The translations under genes and the position numbers were made by a program. Shown piece after piece: positions 42,083-49,690 of a stretch of DNA of 64,000 bases; the stretch's first letter is position 1, and every line of letters starts with the position of its first letter. Origin of the DNA: CAMLIZ01 sp036231905 (lineage in GTDB: Bacteria > Pseudomonadota > Gammaproteobacteria > Burkholderiales > Burkholderiaceae_C); contig NZ_JAZARE010000002.1 of NCBI RefSeq assembly GCF_036231905.1, forward strand, positions 496,001 through 560,000. Direction: 5' to 3'. Below the pieces are notes generated by a model, which was not told the DNA's origin, ran no database searches, and saw nothing but the letters and a program-made list of their open reading frames with translations.

Positions 42083-42157
42083 CGAACGACCCACGCTCAC
42101 TTCGTTCGCTGCCCCAAGGGGCGCGTGAGTGCCTTCGGACGGCCGGGCGGCACTCAC
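42083..42157. repeat. Cluster of three hairpins upstream of the M23 operon
   Basis: Within the 280-base gap between the M23 gene and the WYL regulator, three perfect stems lie in a row: CGAACGA/TCGTTCG (42083-42108), GCCCC-AA-GGGGC (42111-42122) and GTGAGTGCC/GGCACTCAC (42125-42157, 15-base loop). The segment TCACTTCGTTCGCTGCCCC resembles extragenic repeats common in Burkholderiales, from memory. No gene is seen here; it may hold the M23 promoter and leader. Confidence 0.5.
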
Positions 42158-42298
42158 ACGGGTGCTTTACCCGCGCTGAATTCATCCTAAGTGAGCCAGC
42201 GCCCGCCATGTGCTGAGGGCCGTGCAACGCTTTGTTCAATCACCGCGAGACGGTCGAAATTCACGCCCAAATCGCAGACGTAACCGTGCGTTCAGGCT

Positions 42299-43261
42299 TC
42301 AAGCGTAGATGGCCACCATGCGCGCCAAGGTCGCCGCCAGCTGGCGCCGCAGCGCGGTGGGTTCCAGCACCTCCGCCTCCGGCCCCAGGCGCAGCAGCTG
42401 ATCGGCCGCGTGGGCGGTGGACTCGATCGGGATGGTCACGCGCATGCGGCCGTCCTCGCCCGGCGGCTGGCGGCTTTGTTCGGCCGCGCGCGCCACGGCA
42501 TCGCTCAGGTTCTTCAGCGTCTTGAAGCCGCGTGGTGTCACCAGCAGCACCGCCACGTCGCGGTACAGCTCGGCCTCGAAGCGTTCGGTGGACTCGCGCC
42601 AATAGGCGGCGAGGTCGAAGTCGCGCTGCGGCTTGAAGCTGCCATCGAGCACTTGCAGGCTGAGGATGCTGGACACGCGATAGCTGCGCGGCTTGCCACC
42701 GTGGCGCGCCACCAGATACCAGTTGCCCGCCTTGAGCACCAGGCCGAGCGGCTCCACCTCGCGGTCCACCACGCCGGCCCAGCTGTCGTAGTGCAAGGCC
42801 AGGCGCCGCGCGTCCCACACCGCGCGGGCCACGGCGGGCAGGTGGTCGGTGGGCGTGGCGCTGCGATACCAGTCCACCGGGTCCAGGTGGAAACGTGCGC
42901 CCACGCGGCGCGCGTCTTCCTGCCAGCCGGCCGGCAGCGCGGCCAGCAGCTTCAGCTGCGCCGAGGCCATCGCTTCGCCCAGGCCGAGCTGAGCCGCCGG
43001 GCCCGGCAGGCCGGCAAGAAAAACCGCCTGTGCCTCGGTGGTGGTGAGCCCGGTGAGCTTGGTGCGCCAGCCGTCCTGCAGCTGGAAGCCGCCCAGCCGC
43101 CCGCGGTCGGCCCATACCGGCACGCCGGCCGCGCTGAGCTGGTCCACGTCGCGGTAGATGGTGCGCACCGACACCTCCAGCTCGGCGGCCAGCACCTGCG
43201 CGCTGACGCGCCCGCGGGTCTGCAGCAGCATCAGGATGGAGAGGAGTCGGCTGGCTTGCAT
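42299..43261 (-). CDS. WYL-domain transcriptional regulator (YafY type)
   Basis: A 320-aa regulator: N-terminal helix-turn-helix (RLLSILMLLQTRGRVSAQVL, SVRTIYRDVDQLSAAGVPVW) then a WYL domain with LVLKAGNWYLVARHGG and a C-terminal WCX part (RMRVTIPIESTAHAADQLLR). WYL proteins bind nucleotides or single-stranded DNA and repress nearby genes. ATG 43261 gives the usual MQASRLLSIL start. It is divergent from the NIPSNAP gene over 90 bases with a palindrome between; local control is likely. Confidence 0.9.
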   Translation of the reverse strand: MQASRLLSILMLLQTRGRVSAQVLAAELEVSVRTIYRDVDQLSAAGVPVWADRGRLGGFQLQDGWRTKLTGLTTTEAQAVFLAGLPGPAAQLGLGEAMASAQLKLLAALPAGWQEDARRVGARFHLDPVDWYRSATPTDHLPAVARAVWDARRLALHYDSWAGVVDREVEPLGLVLKAGNWYLVARHGGKPRSYRVSSILSLQVLDGSFKPQRDFDLAAYWRESTERFEAELYRDVAVLLVTPRGFKTLKNLSDAVARAAEQSRQPPGEDGRMRVTIPIESTAHAADQLLRLGPEAEVLEPTALRRQLAATLARMVAIYA

Positions 43262-43295
43262 AACGAAACCAAGAGTGTGGCAGTAAAAGCTGACA

Positions 43296-43305
43296 TGCCT
43301 TGGCA
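43296..43305. promoter_or_regulatory. TGCC-TT-GGCA palindrome between WYL regulator and NIPSNAP gene
   Basis: A short perfect inverted repeat, extended imperfectly to both sides (ACATGCC/GGCAGGT), lies in the 90-base divergent region 47 bases before the NIPSNAP ATG. It is a candidate operator of the WYL regulator; only the symmetry and place support this. Confidence 0.3.
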
Positions 43306-43351
43306 GGTATGGCGGCGCAGCATGGCGGCACTCGTCTCCAGGAGCCCGCCC

Positions 43352-44038
43352 ATGACCCCGTCCTCTCGCCTGCCCAGCGTGATCGAGCTGCGGCAATACA
43401 CCCTGCACCCCGGCCAGCGCGAAGTGCTGATCGAACTCTTCGAGCGCGAGTTCATGGCCTCGCAGCAAGCCTGCGGCATCGAGCTGCTCGGCCAGTTCCG
43501 TGACCTGGACCGGCCCGACCACTTCGTGTGGCTGCGCGGTTTTGCCGACATGCCGGCGCGTGCCCAGGTGCTCGCCGCGTTCTACGGCGGGCCGGTGTGG
43601 CAGGCGCACCGCGACGCCGCCAACGCCACCATGATGGACTCGGACGATGTGCTGCTGCTGCGGCCGGTGCGGGTGGGCCGCGGGCTGGGGCCGCAGGCCG
43701 GCACAGGCAGCGGTGCCGGCGTGGTGCTGGCCACCGTGTGCCCGCTGCGCGCGCCGGCCGACGATGCGCTGGTGGACTGCTTCGACCGCACCATCGCCCC
43801 CGGCCTGGCCGGCGCGGGCGCGGAGCTGCTGGCCTGTTGCGCCACCGAGAGCGCACCCAACAACTTCCCTCGCCTGCCGGTGCGCGAAGGCGAGCCGGTG
43901 CTGGTGTGGTTCACCCGCCTCTCGGATCCCGCCTTGCACGCCGCCCCCACCTTGCCGGACGAATTCCTCGCCCGGCTCAGCGCCGCGCCGCAGGTGTTGC
44001 GCCTTTCACCCACCGAGCGCTCGCCCCTGAGCGCCTGA
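43352..44038 (+). CDS. NIPSNAP-domain protein
   Basis: A 228-aa protein with an N-terminal ferredoxin-like NIPSNAP/dimeric alpha-beta barrel block: IELRQYTLHPGQREVLIELF, GQFRDLDRPDHFVWLRGF and a second half with similar features (GEPVLVWFTRLSDPALHA). Such proteins are small-molecule-binding or oxygenase-like; function unknown. ATG 43352 follows AGGAG at 8 bases. It is probably co-transcribed with the next gene (18-base gap) and repressed by the divergent WYL regulator. Confidence 0.82.
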   Translation: MTPSSRLPSVIELRQYTLHPGQREVLIELFEREFMASQQACGIELLGQFRDLDRPDHFVWLRGFADMPARAQVLAAFYGGPVWQAHRDAANATMMDSDDVLLLRPVRVGRGLGPQAGTGSGAGVVLATVCPLRAPADDALVDCFDRTIAPGLAGAGAELLACCATESAPNNFPRLPVREGEPVLVWFTRLSDPALHAAPTLPDEFLARLSAAPQVLRLSPTERSPLSA

Positions 44039-44056
44039 CACCCCAAGGAGACTTTC

Positions 44057-44533
44057 ATGAGCACCGCATCCTTCACCGGCCAGCCGCACGACTTCGACTT
44101 CCTGGTGGGCCGCTGGCAGGTGAACAACCGCCGCCTGCGCCAGCGCCACGTGGGCAGCGACGACTGGAACGAGTTCACCGGCCTGCAGCAGGCCTGGAGC
44201 CACCTTGGCGGCATAGTCAGCGTGGACGAGGTTCACTTCGAAAGCGAAGGCTTCTCGGGTTGCACCGTGCGCACGCTGGACCTGGCCACGCGCCAGTGGG
44301 CGATCTACTGGATCAACAGCCGCCATGGCCAGCTGTTCACGCCGGTGCATGGCGGCTGGAACGGGGACCGCGGCGAGTTCTACGGCGACGACGAGGACGA
44401 CGGCCGGCCGGTGCGGGTGCGCTTCATCTGGCGCCGCGGGCAGGACACCGCGCGCTGGGAGCAGGCCTTTTCGCTCGACGGCGGCCAGCAGTGGGAGACC
44501 AACTGGACGATGGACTTCACGCGTCTGGCGTGA
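44057..44533 (+). CDS. Hypothetical protein, 158 aa (DUF1579-like)
   Basis: A beta-rich soluble protein starting near HDFDFLVGRWQVNNRRLRQR, the start of a lipocalin/DUF1579-like fold; further strands are WAIYWINSRHGQLFTPVHGG and FIWRRGQDTARWEQAFSLDG. AAGGAG precedes the ATG. Together with the NIPSNAP protein it may be a small-molecule-handling pair under the WYL regulator. Family assignment is from general resemblance. Confidence 0.75.
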   Translation: MSTASFTGQPHDFDFLVGRWQVNNRRLRQRHVGSDDWNEFTGLQQAWSHLGGIVSVDEVHFESEGFSGCTVRTLDLATRQWAIYWINSRHGQLFTPVHGGWNGDRGEFYGDDEDDGRPVRVRFIWRRGQDTARWEQAFSLDGGQQWETNWTMDFTRLA

Positions 44534-44542
44534 GCCCGTGGT

Positions 44543-45730
44543 TCAGCCCAGCCAGCGCAGCAGCTGCTCGCACACCGCGCGGCTGCTGAGCAGGTCGAAG
44601 TGGTTCATGCCCTGGGCCAGCCACTGGCGCTCGGTTGGCAGCCCGAGGTCGAACACCGGGTTGCGATGCCGCCCAAGCGCGCTGTCCACCGGCACCAGCC
44701 CGTCGCCCGGTGGGCGCCCACGCGCCGGCGCGCTGCGCTGCGTAGCCGCGACCGCATAGGCCGCCACGCCGGCCGGCAAGGGCACCGGCGTGCGCGCGTC
44801 ACGCGGGTCGCTGGCCGCGATGCCGGCCCAGTCGCTGTCCAGCAGGTTGCCGTGGCGCAGGTCGCGGATGCCCGCGCTGCGCACGCGCGCCAACCCGGTG
44901 AAGGGCAGCGCATAGGGGCTGAAACCGGCCACGAACTGGGCCCAGTTGCCCGCCCGCTCCAGCGGTGCGCCGTGATGAGGGGTGCCCAGGAACACCAGCT
45001 CGCGCAGCACCTGGCGCCAGCCCAGGCCGGCCGCCTCGGCGCTGTGGCAGGCGCTGCGGGCCACCAGGCCGCCCATGCTGTGGCCCACGATGACCAGCCG
45101 TTCCACCGGCTGCGGCCAGGCCTGCACCAGCTGCTGCAGCGCCGTCGCCAGCGCCTGCCCGTTGTGGCTGATGTGCTGCCCGGAGTTGTAGTGCAGGTAC
45201 AGCGGCGTGAGGCCGAGCTCGCGCGCCAGCACCTCGCCATGGTCATGCCCGCGGCGTTGCCATTGCAGGTCGTTCATGCACAGGCCGTGCACCAGCAGCA
45301 ACACGCCGCTGCCGGCCCGCGGCAGCGCGGTGGCGAGCGCCGCGGGTTCCAGCGGCACGGGCTGCCCGGCCTGGCGGAACTGCAGCGGGATGGCCAGCGG
45401 GTTCGCGCTCTCCGCCAGGTGGTCGCCCAACACGCCGTTGAGTGCCGCCAGCAGCGCTTCGCGCCGCGCACCACCGGGTGTGGCGCCCAGCAGGGGGCCC
45501 AGGGACGCCAGTGCCGCGTCCAGCCCCTGCCCCACACCCTGTGCAACACCCCGAACGCTGCGGTAGACCAGGCCGCTCAGCCCCGTGCCGCGGCCGGACA
45601 CGCTGCGGTGCAGCCCTTCCACCACCTGGCTGACGCCGGTCACCGCGTCCACCGCAAGCCGGCTCGCGCCCCGCAGGTCGTTGGCCAGCGGACGGCGGGC
45701 ACGTGGATTGTCATCAGCGTCGTTGGGCAT
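44543..45730 (-). CDS. Alpha/beta hydrolase, lipase-like
   Basis: A 395-aa protein without a signal peptide. Lid and core: GVLLLVHGLCMNDLQW, nucleophile elbow VGHSMGGLVARSA, GTPHHGAPLE, and GDGLVPVDSALGRH with the probable catalytic Asp, then His in GMNHFDLLSS. This is the order of a triacylglycerol lipase/PGAP1-like hydrolase. The first 100 residues (RLAVDAVTGVSQVVEG and on) form an extra helical domain. The start is MPNDADD at 45730; the longer frame to 45793 is less likely. Confidence 0.87.
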   Translation of the reverse strand: MPNDADDNPRARRPLANDLRGASRLAVDAVTGVSQVVEGLHRSVSGRGTGLSGLVYRSVRGVAQGVGQGLDAALASLGPLLGATPGGARREALLAALNGVLGDHLAESANPLAIPLQFRQAGQPVPLEPAALATALPRAGSGVLLLVHGLCMNDLQWQRRGHDHGEVLARELGLTPLYLHYNSGQHISHNGQALATALQQLVQAWPQPVERLVIVGHSMGGLVARSACHSAEAAGLGWRQVLRELVFLGTPHHGAPLERAGNWAQFVAGFSPYALPFTGLARVRSAGIRDLRHGNLLDSDWAGIAASDPRDARTPVPLPAGVAAYAVAATQRSAPARGRPPGDGLVPVDSALGRHRNPVFDLGLPTERQWLAQGMNHFDLLSSRAVCEQLLRWLG

Positions 45731-45839
45731 GGAAACAGGTGGCAGCGGAAAACAAGCGCACGGTACACCCAGCGGCGGCGCCGCCGAGGGCATGGCAGTT
45801 GCCGGACTTCAGGGATTCCGTTCCCCTGAGGAGTACCGC

Positions 45840-46217
45840 ATGCAAGTACAAGTGGAAACCGACAACCATATTGAAAACCGGGAAGAACTGGCCCGATATG
45901 TCGAATCCGTGGTGGTGGACAGCGTGGACCGTTTTGCCGACCACATCACCAGCGTGCAGGTCCACCTGCATGACGACACCAGCCCGGAGAAGAAGTCGGA
46001 CGACGATTTCCGCTGCCTGATGGAAGCCCGCCTCACCAAGCTCAAGCCGGTGGCGGTGAACGAACACGCCGGCAACCTGCACCAGGCGATCAACGGCGCG
46101 GGCGACAAGCTGCAGCGCGCGCTCGACTCCCTGATCGGCAAGCTGGAAGACCGGCAGCGCCGCGCCGTGGGCCCGGGCCACCTGAGCGCCGACATCGGCC
46201 TGCCGCCCACCGCATGA
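45840..46217 (+). CDS. HPF/RaiA-like ribosome-associated protein
   Basis: A 125-aa protein of the S30EA/HPF type: MQVQVETDNHIENREELARY, ITSVQVHLHDDTSPEKKSDD, then CLMEARLTKLKPVAVNEHAG and NLHQAINGAGDKLQRALDSL. HPF/RaiA bind the ribosomal decoding centre and stabilise idle ribosomes in stationary phase or cold. ATG 45840 has CTGAGGAG upstream. Its stop overlaps the start of the radical SAM gene by 4 bases (ATGA), an unusual coupling. Confidence 0.85.
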   Translation: MQVQVETDNHIENREELARYVESVVVDSVDRFADHITSVQVHLHDDTSPEKKSDDDFRCLMEARLTKLKPVAVNEHAGNLHQAINGAGDKLQRALDSLIGKLEDRQRRAVGPGHLSADIGLPPTA

Positions 46218-47233
46218 CGGCAACCGCCACCCTGCCGGCCGCGGCGCTCGCACCGCCGCTGCCGCGCTTTGCCCAGATCGAGCCGATCGGCAAGTGCAAC
46301 CTCGCCTGCCGCATGTGCACGGTGAACGACCGGGGCGACGAGGTGGCGGAGCTGTCCTTGCAGCGCTTCGAGCAACTGCTCGACCAGATGCCCGGCCTGC
46401 AGGAGCTGCACCTGCAGGGCCTGGGCGAGCCGATGCTGCATCCGCAGTTCTTCGACATGGTGGCCATGGCCGCCGGGCGCGGCATCAAGGTCAGTGCCAA
46501 CACCAACCTCACCTTGCTGACGCCGCGGCGGGCGCTGGCCTGCATCAGCAGCGGGCTGGCCAGCCTGTCGGTGTCGCTGGACGGGGCCACCGCGCCGGTG
46601 TACGAGGCCATCCGCCGCAAGGCCAACTTCGCCAAGGTGCTGCGCAACCTGCAGCGCCTGGTGGACGCACGCGACGAGGCCGGCTCCGCGCTGGAAGTGC
46701 GCCTGGTGATGGTGCTGATGCGCGCCAACCTGCATGAGCTGCCCGCGCTGGTGCAGCTGGCGCACGCCCACCGGGTCGACTGGATCCTGGTGCAGCGCCT
46801 GTCCAGCGACCTGACGCAGCCCGACCTGCCGCAGCGCTACATCCCGATCAAGCAGTACGTGGAGCAGGCGGAGCTGGGCCCGGCCGACCTGGCAGAGGCT
46901 GAAGACGTCTTCGCGCAGGCTCGCACGCTGGCCGCGCAGCTGGGCGTGCGGCTGAACCTGCCGCGCCTGCAGCCGGCCACCGAGCGCGGCCGGCGCTGCG
47001 ACTGGCCTTCCACCCAGCTGTACCTCACTGCGGCCGGCGAGCTGCTGCCCTGCTGCATGGTGGCCACCGCCGACCGTGCAAGCTTCGGCAAGGTGTTCGC
47101 GCCGGGCAGCGACGCGCCGCTTCTGCTGGAGCGCTGGCATGGCGCGTCGGCGCAGCAGTTCCGCGCGGCGCTGGCGAGCGACCAGCCGCCGGCGGTGTGC
47201 CAGTCGTGCGCGCTGTACCAGGGCACGTTCTAG
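46214..47233 (+). CDS. Radical SAM protein with SPASM-like C-terminus
   Basis: A 339-aa iron-sulfur enzyme. The radical-SAM cluster Cys are in GKCNLACRMCTVN (CxxxCxxC); the C-terminal Cys (RRCDWP, LLPCCMVA, VCQSCALY) form a SPASM/Twitch-type auxiliary cluster domain. SPASM enzymes modify peptides, proteins or small cofactors by radical chemistry. There is no recognisable precursor peptide nearby. It is translationally coupled to the HPF-like gene, so its target may be ribosomal or regulated with growth arrest. The stop TAG lies within a CTAG that flanks a MITE. Confidence 0.88.
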   Translation: MTATATLPAAALAPPLPRFAQIEPIGKCNLACRMCTVNDRGDEVAELSLQRFEQLLDQMPGLQELHLQGLGEPMLHPQFFDMVAMAAGRGIKVSANTNLTLLTPRRALACISSGLASLSVSLDGATAPVYEAIRRKANFAKVLRNLQRLVDARDEAGSALEVRLVMVLMRANLHELPALVQLAHAHRVDWILVQRLSSDLTQPDLPQRYIPIKQYVEQAELGPADLAEAEDVFAQARTLAAQLGVRLNLPRLQPATERGRRCDWPSTQLYLTAAGELLPCCMVATADRASFGKVFAPGSDAPLLLERWHGASAQQFRAALASDQPPAVCQSCALYQGTF

Positions 47234-47406
47234 GGCCTGTTAACGCTATTTGGAGCGTCACGCCTGGGGGCCCGGAGGGTGATCCCAGGAAACAAGCGCC
47301 CTCCGCGTTGCAATTGCTCGCCGTAGCAGCTGCTACGGCTGTGCTTTGCGCCTTGATGGCCCTTGTTTCCTGGGTCACGTGAGGCTCCAAATAGCCTTAA
47401 CAGGCC
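47234..47406. mobile_element. 173-bp MITE-like fold-back element flanked by CTAG
   Basis: The ends GGCCTGTTAACGCTATTTGG and CCAAATAGCCTTAACAGGCC are inverted repeats matching at all but one position (about 23 bp including GAGC/GCTC). Internal 13-bp arms CCCAGGAAACAAG (47284) and CTTGTTTCCTGGG (47362) and a perfect 20-bp central palindrome GCCGTAGCAGCTGCTACGGC (47320-47339) allow nearly the whole element to fold back. CTAG flanks both ends (47230-47233, 47407-47410), as expected of a 4-bp target duplication of an IS5-type element. It encodes no transposase, so mobilisation would be in trans. Confidence 0.8.
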
Positions 47407-48318
47407 CTAGCGGGCTTGGCCTGGGGCCTTGGGCGCCAGCGCCTGGATCTCCGCGGTGAGCAGGTCCAGCATCAGCTGCACCCGCGCCGGGTGCTTGCGG
47501 CGATGCGGATAGACCAGGTGTGCCGCCTGTGACGGCCCGGTCCAACGCGGCAGCAGCCGCACCAGCTGCTTGCGCTGAATCATCGCCTCCACCATCCAGC
47601 TTGGCTGGAAGGCAATGCCGACGCCCTCGATCACCGCGTCCAGCAGGGCCACGGCACTGTTGATGCGGTAGCGCGAGGACACCGGCACGTTCACCGAGCC
47701 CTCGGGGCCATGCAGCTCCACCGTGTCCTGCGCACCCAGGGGATAGCGCAGGAAGCGATGCCGCACCAGCTCGTCCACCCGCCGGGGGCGGCCATGGCGT
47801 TGCACATAGTCGGCCGAGGCCACGATGTAGCGCGGCCACACCGCAAGCGGCCGCGCCACCATGTCCAGCGGCAGCGGGCCGCCGATGCGCACCGCGAGGT
47901 CGAAGCGCTCTTCCACCGGATCGACAAAACGGTCCTCCAGGATCAGGTCCACCTCCAGCAGGGGGTGCTGCTCCAGCGCACGCTGCATCAGCGCGTTCAG
48001 CCGCAGCTCGCCCAGGGCCACCGGTGCGGAGATGCGCACCAGCCCGCGTGGCTGCTGGATGCGTTCGTTCAGCGCCGCCACCGTGTCGTCGAAGTCCTCC
48101 AGCAGGCGGCGCGCATCGTCCAGGAAGCGGGCGCCTTCATCGGTGAGCACCACGCGGGCCGCACCCCGCTCCAGCAGGCGCACACCCAGCGCTGCCTCCA
48201 GCGCGACGATCTGCTTGCTCACCGTGGGCTGGGTGCTGGAGAGCGAGCGCGCGGCCGCGGACAGCGTGCCCAGCTCGGCCACGCGCACAAACACCTTCAT
48301 CGCATGCAGTCGGTCCAT
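47407..48318 (-). CDS. LysR-family regulator
   Basis: A 303-aa regulator: N-terminal helix-turn-helix (MKVFVRVAELGTLSAAARSL, QPTVSKQIVALEAALGVRLL) and a co-inducer domain beginning near PRGLVRISAPVALGELRLNA. The group resembles AaeR/DmlR-like LysR proteins. It is divergent from the SGNH esterase and MFS transporter by 112 bases, suggesting that it controls them. The stop TAG lies in the right-hand CTAG duplication of the MITE. Confidence 0.92.
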   Translation of the reverse strand: MDRLHAMKVFVRVAELGTLSAAARSLSSTQPTVSKQIVALEAALGVRLLERGAARVVLTDEGARFLDDARRLLEDFDDTVAALNERIQQPRGLVRISAPVALGELRLNALMQRALEQHPLLEVDLILEDRFVDPVEERFDLAVRIGGPLPLDMVARPLAVWPRYIVASADYVQRHGRPRRVDELVRHRFLRYPLGAQDTVELHGPEGSVNVPVSSRYRINSAVALLDAVIEGVGIAFQPSWMVEAMIQRKQLVRLLPRWTGPSQAAHLVYPHRRKHPARVQLMLDLLTAEIQALAPKAPGQAR

Positions 48319-48326
48319 CGGTCATT

Positions 48327-48340
48327 CCATTCTCGAATGG
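48327..48340. promoter_or_regulatory. CCATTC-TC-GAATGG palindrome upstream of the LysR gene
   Basis: A perfect 6+6 bp inverted repeat lies in the 112-base divergent region, beginning 9 bases before the LysR start codon. It could be the LysR autoregulatory site or another operator. Only symmetry and position support this. Confidence 0.4.
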
Positions 48341-48430
48341 CAGCCCTTCCATTTTGACCGCTTCTCAACGAGAGCCGAATGTCTGAAAGTGCCCCCATCG
48401 CGCTGTGAGCGCACTCCTGTTCCACCACCG

Positions 48431-49690
48431 ATGCACACCCTGCAACCCCTTCGTTTCCCGCTGGCCGCCCTGCTGCTCGCCGCCGGACTGGCGGGCGCAC
48501 CTGCCTCCGCCGCACCACCTCGTCATTGGCAGACCGCCTGGATCTCGCCGTCCCAGCCGGTCTGGGACGATGGTTTCGTGCTGCCCCTGGGCATGCCACG
48601 CAGCCTGCATGACGTGACCTTGCGGCAGGCGCTCGCCACCAGCGTGGGCGGCGAGCGCCTGCGGCTGCGCGTGAGCAACGAAGGCGGCCGCACGCCGCTG
48701 CGGCTGGGCCGCGCCAGCATTCGCATTGAACAAGGCCCGAAGAGCCTGCCCATCACGTTCGAGGGCGCCGACAGCGCCGTGTTGCCCCCCGGCGTGGCGC
48801 TGCTGAGCGACCCGGTCGCCCTGCCCACCACGGCGGGCCAGCGGCTGGTGGTCGATCTGTACCTGCCACAGCCGGTGTCGCTGGCCGGCTTTCACTGGGA
48901 TGCCCGCGACACGACCTGGCTGCTGAGGGGCGACGCCACAGGACGGCCGACACAGGGCGACGAACCGAGCACGACGACCCGCGCCTTTCTCTCCGAGCTG
49001 CTGGTCGAGACGGCATTGCCCACCGCCGCGGTGGTCACCATCGGCGACTCCATCACCGATGGCAACGGTGCCACCCCGGGGCGGGACCAGCGCTGGCCCG
49101 ACCACCTGGGAAGGCGCCTCGCACCCCGGGGCATTGCCGTGCTGAACGCCGGCATCTCCGGCAACCGGCTGCTGCACGATGGCATGGGCGCCAGCGCGCT
49201 GGCGCGGTTCGAGCGCGACGCCTTGCGCCACCCCGGCGTGCGCGCGGTGATCGTGCTGCTGGGTACCAACGACATCGGCTGGCCGGGTGGGCCCTTTGCG
49301 CCCCACGAGCCAGCGGCCCACGTGCCGCAACTCACCACCGCGCTGCGCCAGCTCGTGGCGCAGGGCCATGCTAGGGGCGTGCGTGTGATCGGTGCCACCC
49401 TGCCGCCCTTCAAGGACGCACTCAAGGGCACGCCGCTGGAAGGCCACTTCAGCCCCGCGAAGGAAGCCGCCAGACAGGCGCTGAACACCTGGATCCGCGA
49501 GTCGGCGGCCTTCGATGCGGTGGTGGACATGGATGCCGTGCTGCGCGACCCGCAGGACCCGGCCCGGCTGCGCGCCGAATTCGACTCGGGTGACCACCTG
49601 CATCCCAACGATGCCGGCTACCGGGCGATGGCCGCCGCGGTGGACCTGCAGGCCCTGCTGGGCACCCGCGTTCGGGAGGCCGTGCGATGA
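48431..49690 (+). CDS. Exported SGNH/GDSL esterase
   Basis: A 419-aa protein: signal peptide (FPLAALLLAAGLAGAPASAA), an N-terminal beta domain (about 30-190), then an SGNH hydrolase domain with GDSITDGNG (Ser), NAGISGNRLL (Gly), LLGTNDIGW (Asn) and DSGDHLHPNDAGY (catalytic Asp-x-x-His). It would cleave acyl or acetyl esters of carbohydrates or lipids in the periplasm or outside the cell. ATG 48431; no strong ribosome binding site. It overlaps the MFS transporter by 4 bases, so an imported or exported product may be shared. Confidence 0.9.
   Translation: MHTLQPLRFPLAALLLAAGLAGAPASAAPPRHWQTAWISPSQPVWDDGFVLPLGMPRSLHDVTLRQALATSVGGERLRLRVSNEGGRTPLRLGRASIRIEQGPKSLPITFEGADSAVLPPGVALLSDPVALPTTAGQRLVVDLYLPQPVSLAGFHWDARDTTWLLRGDATGRPTQGDEPSTTTRAFLSELLVETALPTAAVVTIGDSITDGNGATPGRDQRWPDHLGRRLAPRGIAVLNAGISGNRLLHDGMGASALARFERDALRHPGVRAVIVLLGTNDIGWPGGPFAPHEPAAHVPQLTTALRQLVAQGHARGVRVIGATLPPFKDALKGTPLEGHFSPAKEAARQALNTWIRESAAFDAVVDMDAVLRDPQDPARLRAEFDSGDHLHPNDAGYRAMAAAVDLQALLGTRVREAVR

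Noticed and set aside
42083..42157. CRISPR array
   Set aside because: The stems differ from each other and there are no regular repeats and spacers. No CRISPR-like array was seen anywhere in the window.
42003..42239. 78-codon minus-strand frame in the gap before the M23 gene
   Set aside because: It coincides with the hairpin cluster and has no ribosome binding site or protein-like composition; treated as repeat.
47234..47406. Rho-independent terminator for the two convergent genes
   Set aside because: Nearly the whole element folds back, with terminal inverted repeats and flanking CTAG duplications, which fits a MITE better than a simple terminator; it may still act as one.
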